64,000 bases of DNA, from NCBI GenBank assembly GCA_951804985.1, contig OX638132.1:84076696-84140695 (forward strand), given 5' to 3'. The stretch is from Dryomyza anilis. Lineage: Eukaryota; Arthropoda; Insecta; Diptera; Dryomyzidae. The position numbers and the translations under genes are program-made. This document shows positions 12,093-23,987 of the stretch, one piece after another. The notes beneath the pieces are model-generated. The model made no database searches. It saw only the letters and a program-made list of their open reading frames with translations, and was not told where the DNA came from. Numbering within the stretch: the stretch's first letter is position 1; the number at the start of each line of letters is the position of its first letter.

Positions 12093-12262
12093 ATTTTTTC
12101 AGAATTATCATAAATTTAAAGAGAAAAATGAGCTTCAATTTCAAAATAAACAAATTCGAAATCAAATATAATGTTTCAGGGTAGCCTATTTGATTTCGAA
12201 TTTGTAAATTTTGAAATTGAAGCTCATTTTTCTCCTTAAATTCATGATAATTCTGAAAAAAT
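12093..12262. repeat. Inverted repeat with 75-bp arms (hairpin)
   Basis: Left arm 12093-12167 and right arm 12188-12262 are reverse complements at 71 of 75 positions by hand alignment, with a 20-bp loop. AAAATGAGCTTCAATTTC is at the arm centre. RNA from either strand would fold into a long near-perfect hairpin. It may be a small foldback MITE; the MITE copy to its right starts at or just inside the right arm. Confidence 0.85.
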
Positions 12263-13345
12263 ACAAAAATACAAATACAATATGATGAATTTATTCATAA
12301 ATATTATGAATTTGTTCTCCAAATTCGATACAAATATTTTATATTCTAAAAAAAAGTATACAAAAAAATGGTTTTTCCGAAATAAAAAAATTGTTCGAAA
12401 ATAAAAAAAAATGCAAAAAAAAAATTTGAAATATATTTCAATATGATGAATTTAATAATATTGATGAATTCATCTATTTGATGACTATTGAAAAACGACA
12501 TTTGAAAAAAAAAATCTATAAACAATTTTTTTTTTCTAAAAAAATGTATACAATGTACACAATTTTAGAAAAAAAAATTGTCCGAAAAAAATAATTTTGG
12601 AAAAAAAAAAATGTTGAAATATATTTTTGTAATTATAAAGAAATATATTACCAAATATTTTACTAATTTACTTTACAACTGAGAAGTATGGCAAAAAAAT
12701 GAACGAAAAATAAATATTTTGATTAAAATTTTGTTTGACGAACAGCATTCTTCAATATGAGGTACATATATGTTGTAAAGGGTTTTTCAACAGGGACGCT
12801 ACAAAAGTAGAGCGACAGGGACAGCAAACGACGCCATATTTCTTGCCGCTTTTTTGACATTTCTCTTCAGTAAGATTTGCCATTTCGTGATGAAAAGATA
12901 TACGAATTAGAATTTCGGTAGGAAATATTAATAATTTCGACTCATTGTTGGCTCATATATCTTTCCATCATGAAATGGCTAAGCTTACTGAAGAGAAATG
13001 TCAAAAGAGCGGCAAGAAATATGGCGTCGTTTGCTGTCCCTGTTGCTCTACTTTTGTAGCGTCCCTGTTGAAAAATCCTCGAAAAAAACTTTTGTAGCGC
13101 TCTTATTGAAAAACCCGTTATTTAATGTACTTATTCATTAATATGATGACACATATTTTTTACATACAGTTCATCATATTGAAGACCACTTTTTCAACAG
13201 TTACCAATCGTTCATCATATTTATGATCACATTCATAACATTGATGTCGTTAGTCATTAATATTATGAATGTTTCTTCAATACAATGAATCATGGTTTGA
13301 AGAACGGAATTCATCCATATGATGTACATTTATTTTTCTGTGTCA
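12252..13345 (-). mobile_element. CACAGAAAAA-type MITE (ATCATATTGATGAAT family), interrupted by a nested MITE
   Basis: Reading the minus strand from 13345: CACAGAAAAATAAATGTACATC, GAATTCCGTTCTTCAAACCATGATTC, then blocks shared in order with the copy at 34114-34977. The middle holds runs of A/T with TTTCGAA words, and the far end is near 12252. The foldback element at 12778-13118 is inserted in it after ...CATATATGTTGTA; the 34-kb copy shows the uninterrupted sequence there. Non-coding. Confidence 0.75.
12778..13118 (-). mobile_element. Foldback MITE with transposase-start loop, copy 1
   Basis: Ends AAGGGTTTTTCAA / TTGAAAAACCCGT with flanking TA (12776-12777 and 13119-13120). Long inverted arms carry AGCGACAGGGACAGCAAACG and CATATTTCTTGCCGC. 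The loop, read on the minus strand, is a diverged copy of the transposase start seen best in the 50.3-kb copy. Mariner-type insertion at TA is confirmed by the unfilled site in the host-repeat paralogue at 34.3 kb. Confidence 0.85.
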
Positions 13346-13440
13346 GTGGTAAATGTAAATTCAGAATTCAATCATTATATAGGACCTGCTAAAAATAAAG
13401 ACAAATTAGTCATTAAAATCTTTGAATTTAAATAAATAAT

Positions 13441-13900
13441 TCAAAGTTGATGTTTCTTGAGCGTGACGGCATTAGGTACATTTACGTTATGTTTGTGAGT
13501 GCGTCTATAAATGCGTGCGACGCGTGTGTTTGCTGCACCATGGAGCTCTGCATTTTAATGAAGATATTCTGCAGACTGTGGTCGGCAAGTTACAGCATTT
13601 GTCTGTGGCATGTGGCAAAAATGAACCACAGATATATAAAAATAAAGAACCACCCTTGATTAATTCCGGGTTTTGGTTTACATTACATGCTGCACCGTGC
13701 GAAGTGTTGGCAAAGTTCGATTGTATGGCAACAGCATCCTGAATGTTGTAATTACTGACACGCAACTCCAGAAATCAAGAAAACTCCGCCCCCCCCCCCC
13801 CCAGTTTCAAAGAGTTCATTAAAAATTGTTAAGTTTTAACAAGTTCAACACAAATAATTTCTGTTTTTTTCTCTTAATTTGTAGAATCTTAAATAAAACC
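13441..13900. other. Complex island with a 14-bp poly(C) run
   Basis: Overlapping open frames on both strands (13447-13659, 13515-13742, and the minus strand 13505-13765) contradict one another and match nothing. C14 lies at about 13789-13802, striking in DNA this AT-rich. Confidence 0.4.
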
Positions 13901-15478
13901 CATTGCAATTATTGAGCTTAGCTTGTATTTTTACAACACATCATTTGCACTGTAATTCTTTTCGATAATATACGAATTCCATTGTTACCATAAAATGTAT
14001 TATTCTCGAAATTGGGCTACGACATAAAAAACAACTTCTTTTGAAATCAATATACCCTATTATTTTTGTTACACATACCATCGTTTCATATGTATATCAA
14101 AAGCCAATAACAAAATATTGGGATATTTTTCTATTTTGCTATTTGTAATCATTTTGGCTATTTGACAGTGATATGTCAACACTTAGTTACACGTTGCCAT
14201 TGTTAAAATATTTTTTTGATAATATTTTGTAACATAATACTTAAATTGTTTTATATTCTACATTTGTGCTTTTCTACTCGACAAACATTTTGTAACCAGA
14301 GTGACTTTCCTATTGTCACATAGTATTTCATGTAATATGCAATTTATTAGTAATACAAAGCCTTGTTTTTATGTCCATAAAGTATTTTAAGTTGTATCTA
14401 AAACTGTGTAAAGATATTAACAATTCACAAAAAAATTAAAAATTGGAGGAAACAATACTTCTGAAATCAAAAAGGAATCAGAAAGTATACGGAGTAATAT
14501 ACAGCTAAACGGAAAAATTCGTAATTTTAGACAACGGATCTACTTAGTTGTCAAAAAGGTAACTAAGTGGATTTATTCTTAGTATGCAGAAAATTACTTC
14601 TTAGTTTTACAATAAGTAACTAAGTGGAATTATTCTTGATATACAGCTGTTAATTTCTTAGGTATCAAAAAGTAACTAAGTCGAATTATTCGTATATCTT
14701 GCTTTGTCTGTAATAATCGGTATTGTACATTGTTTTGCGTAGCCTTTTTTACATATCTATAAATTAAAAATAGCAACGAGATCTATTAGATTCTCTTGTT
14801 TTCATATTGAAGACATGAATTCGGGCACCACAAAAATACTTACAGCTCTATTCTAGCGAGCAATGACAATTGTTAGCTATGACAAATATTTCAAACTTTT
14901 TCGTCATTAAACACAGAAAAATAAGTTTGACAGAATAATAAATTGTGAAAATTGTGACTAAACGCACTATTGTGACCGAATTCAGTTTCTGACCCGTGCA
15001 AGAATAGGGCTATTAAACCGATATAACAACGATATATCAAATTGTTTTCAGAGTGAGTTCGAGAACTATTTGAGGCATCGGATCTTCGAGATGACAGACT
15101 GGGCTCGAATTGAAGCTCGATAAAGATACGAGAACTAATGAATTCTTTGACATATCGAATCAGTCACGAAATGATATTGAATCGAAAGGCTGGCTGGGTC
15201 TGTAATTAATGGTTTTTTAATAAACAAGAAAATTCCAGGTAATAGTTAAAGTATGTTCGGAATACACATTAGTAGCATACGACTCGAAATGTCCAGGTGA
15301 TTCGAACACATCTCAGAGTGTCTTCTAGATGAAAATTTGATTTCATTCTTATATCGCATTATGAAATTTTCGATTCAAAGAAAATTGAAACAGGTCACGA
15401 GACAAAATCTGCCATAAGTTTTGTCAAATTGGCTCTAGTTTTTTAAAATATTGCCCATTTTTCAATTTCCCATTATTT
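13900..15478. other. AT-rich stretch holding a small tandem repeat
   Basis: About three ~60-bp units at 14530-14700 share GTAACTAAGTGGATTTATTC and CTTAG words. Two related units lie at 30090-30165 (GTAACTAAGAGCAATTATTC). The remainder is unremarkable AT-rich DNA. Confidence 0.55.
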
Positions 15479-15480
15479 TT

Positions 15481-16243
15481 TATACCCTACACCTATGAGG
15501 TACAGGGTATATTAACTTTGTGCATATATTGTAACGCCCCTTAGGAGGCGTGTCCGGTATGGAAAAGTATATATATTCTTGATCAGCATCACTACCCGAG
15601 TCCGTTTAGCCATATCCGTCTGTCTGTCCGTCTTGCTGTCCGAATACAGAATAACTTGAGAAATACTGATCAGAATGCGATGAAATTTCGTCTCAATATA
15701 TATTAGCCAAAAGTAGGAACTGAGTATGAAAATGAGCCAAATCGGTGAACGGACACGCCCACCTCCCATACAAGTCACGTTTATATAACTCTTTCGGAAC
15801 TAATAACTCGAAAAGTATTCAATGTATAGTTATAAAATTTAAAAGCTATTGTTATAATTCACCTAAAAATATGTGGTCTAAAAATGGGCGTGATCCGCCC
15901 ACTTTTTTTTTTCATTATTTCCCGGATTTTCGTAGTGGAAATTTGATCCGTAAATTATTAATATCAAATCTATGAAATATTAGCCTATCAAAATTTTAAA
16001 TATAGGCGTGGTCCGCCCAATTATATTTTTCAATTTTTTTTTTATTTTTTTATACTTTATATAAATTTTTTAATTTATGGGGATAAAAGACGTAAATTTC
16101 TGATTTATGAATAATATTCTGAGGGTGGGGAGATTCAGCATAATTAAAAACTTTGAAATTAAGGTATGCTATTAAATATCCCACATTTATATCCCCACCA
16201 AAGGTGTAGGGTATTCCATAATCGGGCCCGACCGACTATAAAA
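15481..16243 (+). mobile_element. mini-me/DINE-1-like repeat, copy 2
   Basis: Starts TATACCCTACACCTATGAGG and carries GTCTGTCTGTCCGTCTTGCT, ending ...GACCGACTATAAAAATCC. Near-identical to 6040-6812, including flank-side AATCGG(T)GAACGGACACGCC, which suggests recent spread. Non-coding. Confidence 0.75.
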
Positions 16244-17560
16244 ATCCGCCCCATGTGACCGAACTTTCCTAACGAAGTTATCTCTTCGATATTAGACGCA
16301 GAAAACATAGGATACCATATAAATTACCCTATTATGGTATATATGATACATGATCATTGATCATGGCCCGATAAGGTTTGTCATATAACTGGTCGGGGTA
16401 TGATAAGGAGGAATTAAATGGTCTGTTCCCTATAAACAAATTGTACTAGGGTTTTAATCGGATATATTCAGCATCTCGTAACATTTCTGTTGCTATAATT
16501 CGGTTTAAATACTTAAAAATACTATGTTCAATTTATATGAACTTATTTAATATTTTTACTAATATGATATACGTGTCAGTTTTAAAAATATCCCATTTCA
16601 AAAACAGCACATCAAATACCACATAAATCTAGCAGCAAGTCACATGTTAAATATGCTCAAAAATCTACACTAAATCAACTCGCAAGTATTTCGAATATTT
16701 TGCATTATTTTCGACGTCTATATAACTCGGAACAATAGCAAAAACAATAAGACTTGTGTCTGATTTTGTATATTTATTTATGGACCAACGTTGAACAATT
16801 TCAAATCACTGACAGCGGCTTTTCCGGTGACTACCAACCAACCGACCGACCAACCTATCGACCTTTCCAGTGCCCACACAAATGCTACCGAGTGCCAACA
16901 TCCAACAATTTAATAAAGTTGTGAATGCGAAAGATTTATGTGCGTTTTGAGCGGTGAACTTTGAGCGAAGCGCTCGGTGTCAAAAATTTGAATATTACGC
17001 TAATAGAAAAGACTATGTGGAACTAAAAATGGCGTGGATATTTTTGACCTTTTTGATGCGCGCATGTAGTGCGTTGTAAAGACTCGGTGTAGAATGCACG
17101 GCAGTGGGAGTTAAATATCCAGGGGTTGTAGGAGGTAATGCTGGGAACTGCTGTTGGTTCTCGAGTAGTTGGATCATGAAGAGTGCCCACATATTGCACA
17201 TGGCTATGCGTTTTAAATATACTTAATGCAGCAGCACATTGCAAAAAAAAGGACATCAGCCAGGACAACCAGAAACAACAAATATAACAACAGCAATAAT
17301 GGACAACAGACATTGAGTATTGATATATTTTTTTTTATTAATATTAACTGAGCCACTGACTTTGGGGTAACCGGCATAACACACTACAGGAGTTGGAACT
17401 GCAGAACGTGTGTGAGGACCACAGTTGTATTTCGTTACGTTGAGGATTTTGTTGGAATTTTGTGGCGTACGAATGCGTTTAAATGTGTGTACAGGAAAGA
17501 CTGCGTTTGTGCACTCAAAGAAAAATACGAGACAAAATTTAAATTGAACAGTATTACCTC
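16244..17560. other. Spacer, then complex island (16.75-17.55 kb)
   Basis: 16330-16460 has TGATCATTGATCATGG words also seen in the TIR element at 63.4 kb. From 16750 the composition becomes more balanced: ACCGACCGACC microsatellite near 16850, and minus-strand frames at 17013-17313 that match nothing. No gene is supported. Confidence 0.35.
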
Positions 17561-17824
17561 TTGAGTCGATTAAGCGATGTCCGTCTATCAGTCTGTGAAA
17601 TTTTTATTACTGGAAAACAAAAATGAGTTCAATACATTAAAATCAAACTTAGATTAGTTAGATATCTGCCCTGCCTGGTATTGAAAATGGGCGTGATCGG
17701 TCGAACAGTAACCTAGGATCGTTCGTAACACTAAAATCTACAGCAGACTTTTTATGACCGAGTTTATTTCATAGTTGCACTGATTAAATAAAAAACAAAT
17801 GTTTTTTTAATATGATTGGTACTA

Positions 17825-19192
17825 TATACAAATTATAGATTATCCCAAGTAGCTATCAATTCCTACCTGTGTCCAGCCAGTTTTACTAGTCACTTGTCGT
17901 GTAATTCAAATGTCACGCACTTTCCGATCAGAAACTAGTCAGTAAAACTCTTCGGCTTCTCTACCAGTAACCGACAATTATATGTTTGGTATAAAAATTA
18001 TAGATTATCACGCGTAAGAATTCCTATCAGTATCCAGCCAGTTTTACTAGTCACTTGTCGAGTAATACGCAAACGATGCCACGCAATTTTCGACCACAAA
18101 GTAGCCAGTTAAACTGTTCGACTTTTGGGCAAATCTCTACCAGTAACCGACAAGTTCTAGAGTACTTTTACTGGCACAGTTCTACTCTTCAAATTCTTTC
18201 CAGTAAGCGACCAGTTTTTGACAAGTTTTACTGGGGAACATACCACTATTTTGTTTTACTGGCAGTGATATACTCTTCAAATCCCTACCAGTAACTTACC
18301 AGTTTTTGACTAGTTTTACTGGTGGTGATATCCCTACGAGTAACCGACACGGTTTCGACTAATGATATGTTTGGTATAATACATAAAAATTATAGATTAT
18401 CTCGAGTATGAACTCCTACCAGTATCCTGCCAGTTTTACTAGTCACTTGTCGAGTAATTCGCAAGCGATGCCACGCAATATCCGACCACAAAGTAGTCAG
18501 TAAAACCTTCCGGCTTCTGGGCATTTCCCTACCAGTAACCGACCAGTTTTTGACTAGTTTTACTGGCACTTATCTACTCTTCAAATCCTTACCAGTCAGC
18601 GACCAGTTTTTGAAATGTTTTACTGGGGGACAGACCAGTTTTTTAGACTAGTTTTACTGGCGGTGTTATACTCTTCAAATTCCTACCAGTAACCGACAAG
18701 GTTTAGACTAATATTATGTTTGGTATAATATAAAAATTATAGATTATGCCGAGTAAGAATTCCTACCAGTATTCAGCCAGTTTTACTACTCACTTGTCGA
18801 GTAATTCGGAAGTGATGCCATGTAATTTCAGGCCACAAAGTAGCCAGTAAAACTCTTTTGCGTCTGGCGAGTTCCCTATCAGTAACCGACAAGTTCGTGA
18901 CTAGTTTTACTGGCAAATCTGGCAAAATCTTTTCCAGTAAGCGACCATTTTTTGACAATTTTTACTAGGCAGACCAATTAATTGACTAATCTTACTAGCA
19001 GGGATCAACTGTTCAAATCCCTACCAGTAACCCACCAGTTTTTGACTAGTTTCGCAGGCTAAAATTTACTCACAAATCAGTAACTGACAAGATTTCAACT
19101 AGTTTTCACTGGCGAGTATATACTCCACAAATTTGTACGACAAACTTAGCGATATCTGAGCAGCCTAGTAAATTTTAACTCGCATTTCAACA
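17825..19192. repeat. Complex satellite with nested ACCAGTAAAAC / GTTTTACTGG motifs
   Basis: Higher-order units start at AAATTATAGATTAT near 17829, 17992, 18384 and 18732 (spacing about 163, 392 and 348 bp; the first is truncated). Each continues CCAGCCAGTTTTACTAGTCA, CTTGTCGAGTAATTC, GATGCCACGCAATT. Within each lie ~60-bp subunits of CTACCAGTAACCGACCAG, TTTTTGACTAGTTTTACTGG, ATACTCTTCAAATCC. The short word CCAGTAA and its reverse complement TTACTGG alternate along the array, so the repeat is full of small dyads. Confidence 0.9.
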
Positions 19193-19193
19193 G

Positions 19194-19480
19194 GGACGCT
19201 ACAAAAGTAGAGCGACAGGGACAGCAAACGACGTCATATTTCTTGCCGCTCTTTTTACATTTCTCTTCAGTAAGGTTTGCCATTTCATGATGAAAAGATA
19301 TACGAGCCAACAACGAGTCGAAATCATTAAAATTTACTTCCGAAATTCAAATTCTTATATCTTTCCATCATGAAATGGCAAACCTTACTGAAGAGAAAAG
19401 TCAAAAGAGCGGCAAGAAATATGGCGTCGTTTGCTGTCCCTGTCTCATTACTTTTGTAGCGTCCCTGTTGAAAAACCCTT
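19194..19480 (+). mobile_element. Foldback MITE with transposase-start loop, copy 2
   Basis: The right end is intact (TTGAAAAACCCTT then TA at 19481-19482); the left end lacks the first few bases (it begins TTTCAACAGGGACGC). The loop reads on the plus strand MKRYTSQQRVEIIKIYF, the diverged transposase start. It adjoins the ACCAGTAAAAC satellite. Confidence 0.85.
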
Positions 19481-19482
19481 TA

Positions 19483-20070
19483 CAAACAATTATCGTACTG
19501 TAAATTTAATAGTAATGCATAATTATATTAAGAAAAACTTAAAAATTATTTTTCTGAGTGTATTTGAAAAAAAAAAAATAGTTTGTGTGTGTGTGTGAAA
19601 ATGTGCACCAATGCCACCATTTAAATGTAATTCAATCCGTTTTTGATCCGCACCGCATTTACTTGCTTTTGTTTTGGACGACATGTTCGTTGTATTTTAA
19701 CATTAATATCATCGTGTTGTGAAATGATGATTATGTGCTCAGAGGATCGTGCCAATGTGCAGCTGTATCCTGCGGAACGACGAATGAACGGACAGATGAA
19801 CAAAAGTACCGCCATCCTCGCTGTAACTATTGTGAGGGCACTCGAGTTAATCGATTTGGCATCAAGCGATGGTGTCGCTACCATCGCAGTTACGCGTGAC
19901 ACGGCAACGTTATCGCAAATGAGATGCGTCCGTCCTCCATTCGTCGTGACGCCCATCTCTTTTATCCATCTTTTTGGGCAATTTGTAAATCATTGCATTG
20001 ACCCGGAGGGCTACAATATATTGACACATGTGGCGTTAGCTTTTTTTATATTATTATAGTTCGTTTATAG
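19483..20070. other. Complex island with opposed open frames
   Basis: A (GT)n run near 19584-19597 is followed by a plus frame of 138 codons (19643-20059) and a minus frame of 111 codons (19621-19956). Neither is recognised and at most one could be real. The plus frame has a hydrophobic start and end but no domain. It could be a conserved non-coding segment. Confidence 0.35.
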
Positions 20071-20846
20071 TTTGTAATCGTTGATTGAAAAGGTGTTTAC
20101 GGGCGGTACTAATTAAAGATTATATTTAAAAACTTAATATAAGAGTTAAACTTATTATAATCATAACGTGTTTAAAGTAGCATCGTTTAAATATTTCAAT
20201 ATCGCTTCAATATATTTGAAATAAATACTAACGGTTTATAAAAAACCTTTACCTAAACAACCTAAAACACTTAAAACTTTTTTCAAATCATTACTAAATC
20301 TTTAAAATCTTATAACTCTTTTAATTGTTACCTCCTCTGCAAGAACCACTTTTTTAAATCCAACCAAAAAAAAAAAAACGCAAAAACCACAACTTTTCAA
20401 CACGAGTAAACTAATTGCTTTATGTTAATCCTAATTCGAGCTAATTTAGCAAGGGTATAAAAAAAAGAAACGGAAACCACGTTACCACTATACCACATCA
20501 CGGAATCTACCGGCTTAGGGTGTAATATGTAGTAATGCATGTAAGTACTGGAAAAAATGTTAACTACACAGCACAAACAAACATAGTGGAACCATGCAAA
20601 ATAGAGTCAATTAATTTTAAGTTTAGCATGCAAACAGAAGTAAAACCCAGTAGAAAGTTGGTAGGATTCATTTGCTAATCTATTTCCGCATAGATGGAAC
20701 ACAGATAAAAACCAGTAAGGAAGGTAGATCACAACTGAAATATTGAATTAGGGATATTTTGATATATCTTCTTAAGAAGTAAGAATTATGACAGTTTTTA
20801 GTGAGTATAAGACGACTGTAAATAATCTCACATATGTGATAGAAGG
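20071..20846. other. AT-rich spacer
   Basis: No coding, tandem or inverted structure stands out. Confidence 0.45.
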
Positions 20847-20848
20847 TG

Positions 20849-21828
20849 CACAGAAAAAAAAAGTTCATGCTAATAATGAATTTTTTCATCAATGTTATGA
20901 ATTTGTCATTACGACTCAACCAATCACCAAATTCAACCAATTTATAAATTATTTTCAAATTTTTTTTTTTTTTTTTTGTATAGAAAAAATTTTTTTTTTC
21001 TACACTAAAAGTTGTAATAATTCCTGAATATATATGTAACTCTGATTTCTAAAATGAAGTCAGTTTTATCATATTCAATCTAGTTTTTGAGATATTGATT
21101 TTGGCATATAGTTTTTACGATTTTCGAAAAATGGTATATCTTTCAAAAACTAGAGATAATTTGATGAAACTGACGCCATTTTCGAAATTAGAGTTACAAC
21201 TACATTGAAAAACTATTGCAAATTTTACTTTTGAAAAAAAAATATTTTTTTTTAATACAAAAAATATTGATAAAATTTAGAAAATAATTTTTTAAAATAT
21301 GATGCCATGAAAATACCATCTTGAAATTTTGTATGAACATTTAGATATAAATTGACGAAAATTTAGGATTTTTTTCAGAATTTTAAAAAGGGTCCTTTTT
21401 AAGGACCACAATTTTGAAGTGCAAGGATAATGACCACGGGCCACATGTTACCGTTTTTTCTAAAAGCTGGTTCTATTAGCTTTAAAGCGAGCCATTAACG
21501 GAGTTTCTAGCATTTCTAGTTCAAGAGATATTTAAATATGAACAACAGTACAAAAGTGATTTTTGGCACTTTTTTTCAACTTTGAGCCACTGTATCTCTG
21601 GAAGTAGTGGTCGGAAAAAAAAAAAAAAAAATTGTTTAGTACATGTCTTACCCTTTATCAGTTGCCAAAATTTCATTGAAATCGAAGAAGTTGAGTTCCA
21701 ACCGCTGGTCGATTTGGTGTGGAATGGCCATCTATTCTTGTTGTTGCTGATTTTTTCAAATATATTATGAACAGTGTCTCAATTAACGGCGTTCATTCCA
21801 TTTATAAACCAAATTTTTTCTGTGTGTA
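20849..21828. mobile_element. CACAGAAAAA-type MITE containing a ~60-bp-arm hairpin
   Basis: Ends GCACAGAAAAAAAAAG and ATTTTTTCTGTGTGTA. It includes GTTATGAATTTGTCAT-type words of the other large MITEs. At 21037-21096 a segment beginning TAACTCTGATTTCTAAAATG is the imperfect reverse complement of 21136-21196, which ends CATTTTCGAAATTAGAGTTA. Long T and A runs lie at 20961-21000. Non-coding. Confidence 0.6.
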
Positions 21829-21945
21829 GAAAAATAAATCGCGGTATCATTAAAAATTGTTTTGAGTCAATACGTTAAGAATCTTGAAAACAACAGCCAA
21901 CTTGTTATGGTGTCAGAATTTCCTTTAATTTAAACTTAAAAATAA

Positions 21946-22325
21946 ACAGAAAAAAATCATCATATTGATGAATTTTATTCTTCAAACCATGATTCATTCA
22001 TCACAAAAAAATGTACTTCATATTGATGAATTCCGTACTTCAAACCATGCATTGTATTGAAGAACCATTCATAATACTTATTAATGACTAACGCCATCAA
22101 TGTTATGAATGCTATCATAAATATGAAGAACGCATGGTAACTGTCGAAAAAGTGTTCTTCAATATGCTGAACGGTATGTGAAGAGTACGTTTCATCATAT
22201 TAATGAACCAAAATATAAAATACAACATATATGTTCCTCATATTGAAGAACGCTGTTCATTAAACCAAATTTCTATCAAAAGTATCTATCACAAGTATTT
22301 CTTGTATGTTATTTCTTATATTATG
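21946..22325 (+). mobile_element. CACAGAAAAA-type MITE (ATCATATTGATGAAT family), truncated
   Basis: Starts ACAGAAAAAAATCATCATAT and follows the 34.1-kb copy in order (CAAACCATGATTCATT, GACTAACGCCATCAATG, ATGAAGAACGCATGG, GAACGCTGTTCATTAAACC, TTGTATGTTATTTCTTATAT). It then breaks off where the foldback structure at 22326 starts. The initial ~70 bp are partly repeated. Confidence 0.75.
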
Positions 22326-23453
22326 CATATCGAAAATCAATAAATATCCTCATTTACAGAATATCTATATCACTTCGAGTTTTTTTTTTAATTTGCTCTT
22401 CTGTGTGCAAATTCGCATTTTCCTACCTTGAGTTACTTATGTAATTAAAACTCAGCATTCACGTAAGATATTTTAAAAGTGTATAATTTTTTGAAAAACC
22501 AATATATTTAGCTTACTAAAACTTTATAATTTTTTAAAATAGGTTTAAAAAGACCTGAGTTATAGGTCATTAAACGACAAAATAATTCAAATTTGAATAC
22601 ATTTTCCAATTTTGAAAAATAGTTATAAACTCATCTTGCAAGATAATCCACACATTTTTACAGTTATTTAAAGTAAATTTAATTACCTTTTCTAAATTTT
22701 TGGAACTTTTCAAATTTTGCAAGAAACAACAAAGTTATGATAGATACAAAACTTCTACTCCAAATAATTAAATCTATAAACTATAAAATATAAGTTTTAA
22801 AGAATATCACGGTGGAACACCAAAAATATACAAGAACTCCGATCTGTATTTTTAGTTAGGCATCGAAAAACAATGAATATCTTAATAAACAGAACTTCTG
22901 TATCACTACGAGTTTTTTTTAATGTTCACTGTTTTGTTCAAAATTCATTTTTCGTACTTTAACTTACTTATGTAATAAAAACTCAGATTCTACGAAAGGT
23001 ATGTCAAGACTGTAAAACTTATTTAAAAACCAACACATTTATCTTCGTAATCGTTTGAAAAGGTAATTAAATTTACTTTTAATAACTGTAAAAATGTGTA
23101 GAACGATTTTTCAAAATTGGAAAATGTATTCAAATTTGAATTGTTTTGTCGTATAATGACCTAGGTCTTTTTAAACATATTTTAATAAATTACAAAGTTT
23201 TAGTAAGCTAAATGTGTTGGTTTTTCGAAAATATTACACCTTTAAAATAACTTTCGTGGATGCTGAGTTTTAATTACATATGTAACTCAAGGTAGGAAAA
23301 TGTGAATTTGCACACAGAAGAGAAAATTAAAAAAAAAACTCGAAGTGATATAGACATTCTGTAAATGAGGATATTCAATGATTTCGATACCTATCCAAAA
23401 ATATAGGTCAGAGTTCCTGTATATTTTTGGTGTCGCACCGTGTAATCATTAAA
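22326..23453. mobile_element. Foldback element with CACGGTG ends and an extra arm
   Basis: The right arm (about 23060-23453, ending GTCGCACCGTG) is the reverse complement of both an outer left arm (22326-22700) and, less closely, an inner left arm (22809-23060) that starts CACGGTGGAACACC. Shared words are TATCACTTCGAGTTTTTT, CTACCTTGAGTTACTTATG and TTTAGCTTACTAAAACTTT. CACGGTG termini recall Transib-type inverted repeats, but I find no matching 5-bp target duplication, so the class is tentative. No transposase remains. Confidence 0.65.
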
Positions 23454-23979
23454 AGTATTAAAAATCTGTTTTGCGTATTTTATTACTTTTGGAAGACGTC
23501 ACTTCAATTCAGTTTCGAAATTGTCGATTTGGATACTACAACGTGAAATTTGTGGTCCCGGTGAGTCCATTTATCTATTATTCGGATTTCGCTGAAAATT
23601 CTCCACATCGATTTTCACATACAATAAAGCATTTTTAGGGGGTCGACCTTATCTCGATTTGAAATCTTGAAAATCCATTGTCAGTTTAATGTACATATCT
23701 GTAGGTATTTACTATAATAATGTGCTATATCGGGTATGAAATAGCACATGAAATATTTGCAAATTTTATTAAAATTCTTTTCGATGATTTTGAAATAATA
23801 CCCTAAGCAAGTTTCATGGAAAAAGCTATGAAGAGTGAGAAGGAGTTGGAAAAATTCATCATAATAGAGGCTTTTTAATTGCTCTATATTTTGTAAAAGA
23901 TGTCCATCTTTCTAGTTCAACATAGCATACAATAATAGAAACCTCATACCAATGGAACTTTCCTTCCAAAGGACACTTC
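23454..23979. other. Spacer, nothing recognised
   Basis: Mixed AT-rich DNA with no tandem, inverted or coding signal. It lies between the foldback element and the hAT-type MITE. Confidence 0.4.
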
Positions 23980-23987
23980 ATACCAAT

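Noticed and set aside
19643..20059. 138-codon plus frame as a gene
   Set aside because: Overlaps a 111-codon minus frame, no recognisable domain; kept only as an unexplained island.
22809..23453. Firm Transib assignment
   Set aside because: CACGGTG termini fit but the flanking 5-mers differ, so only a tentative class is given.
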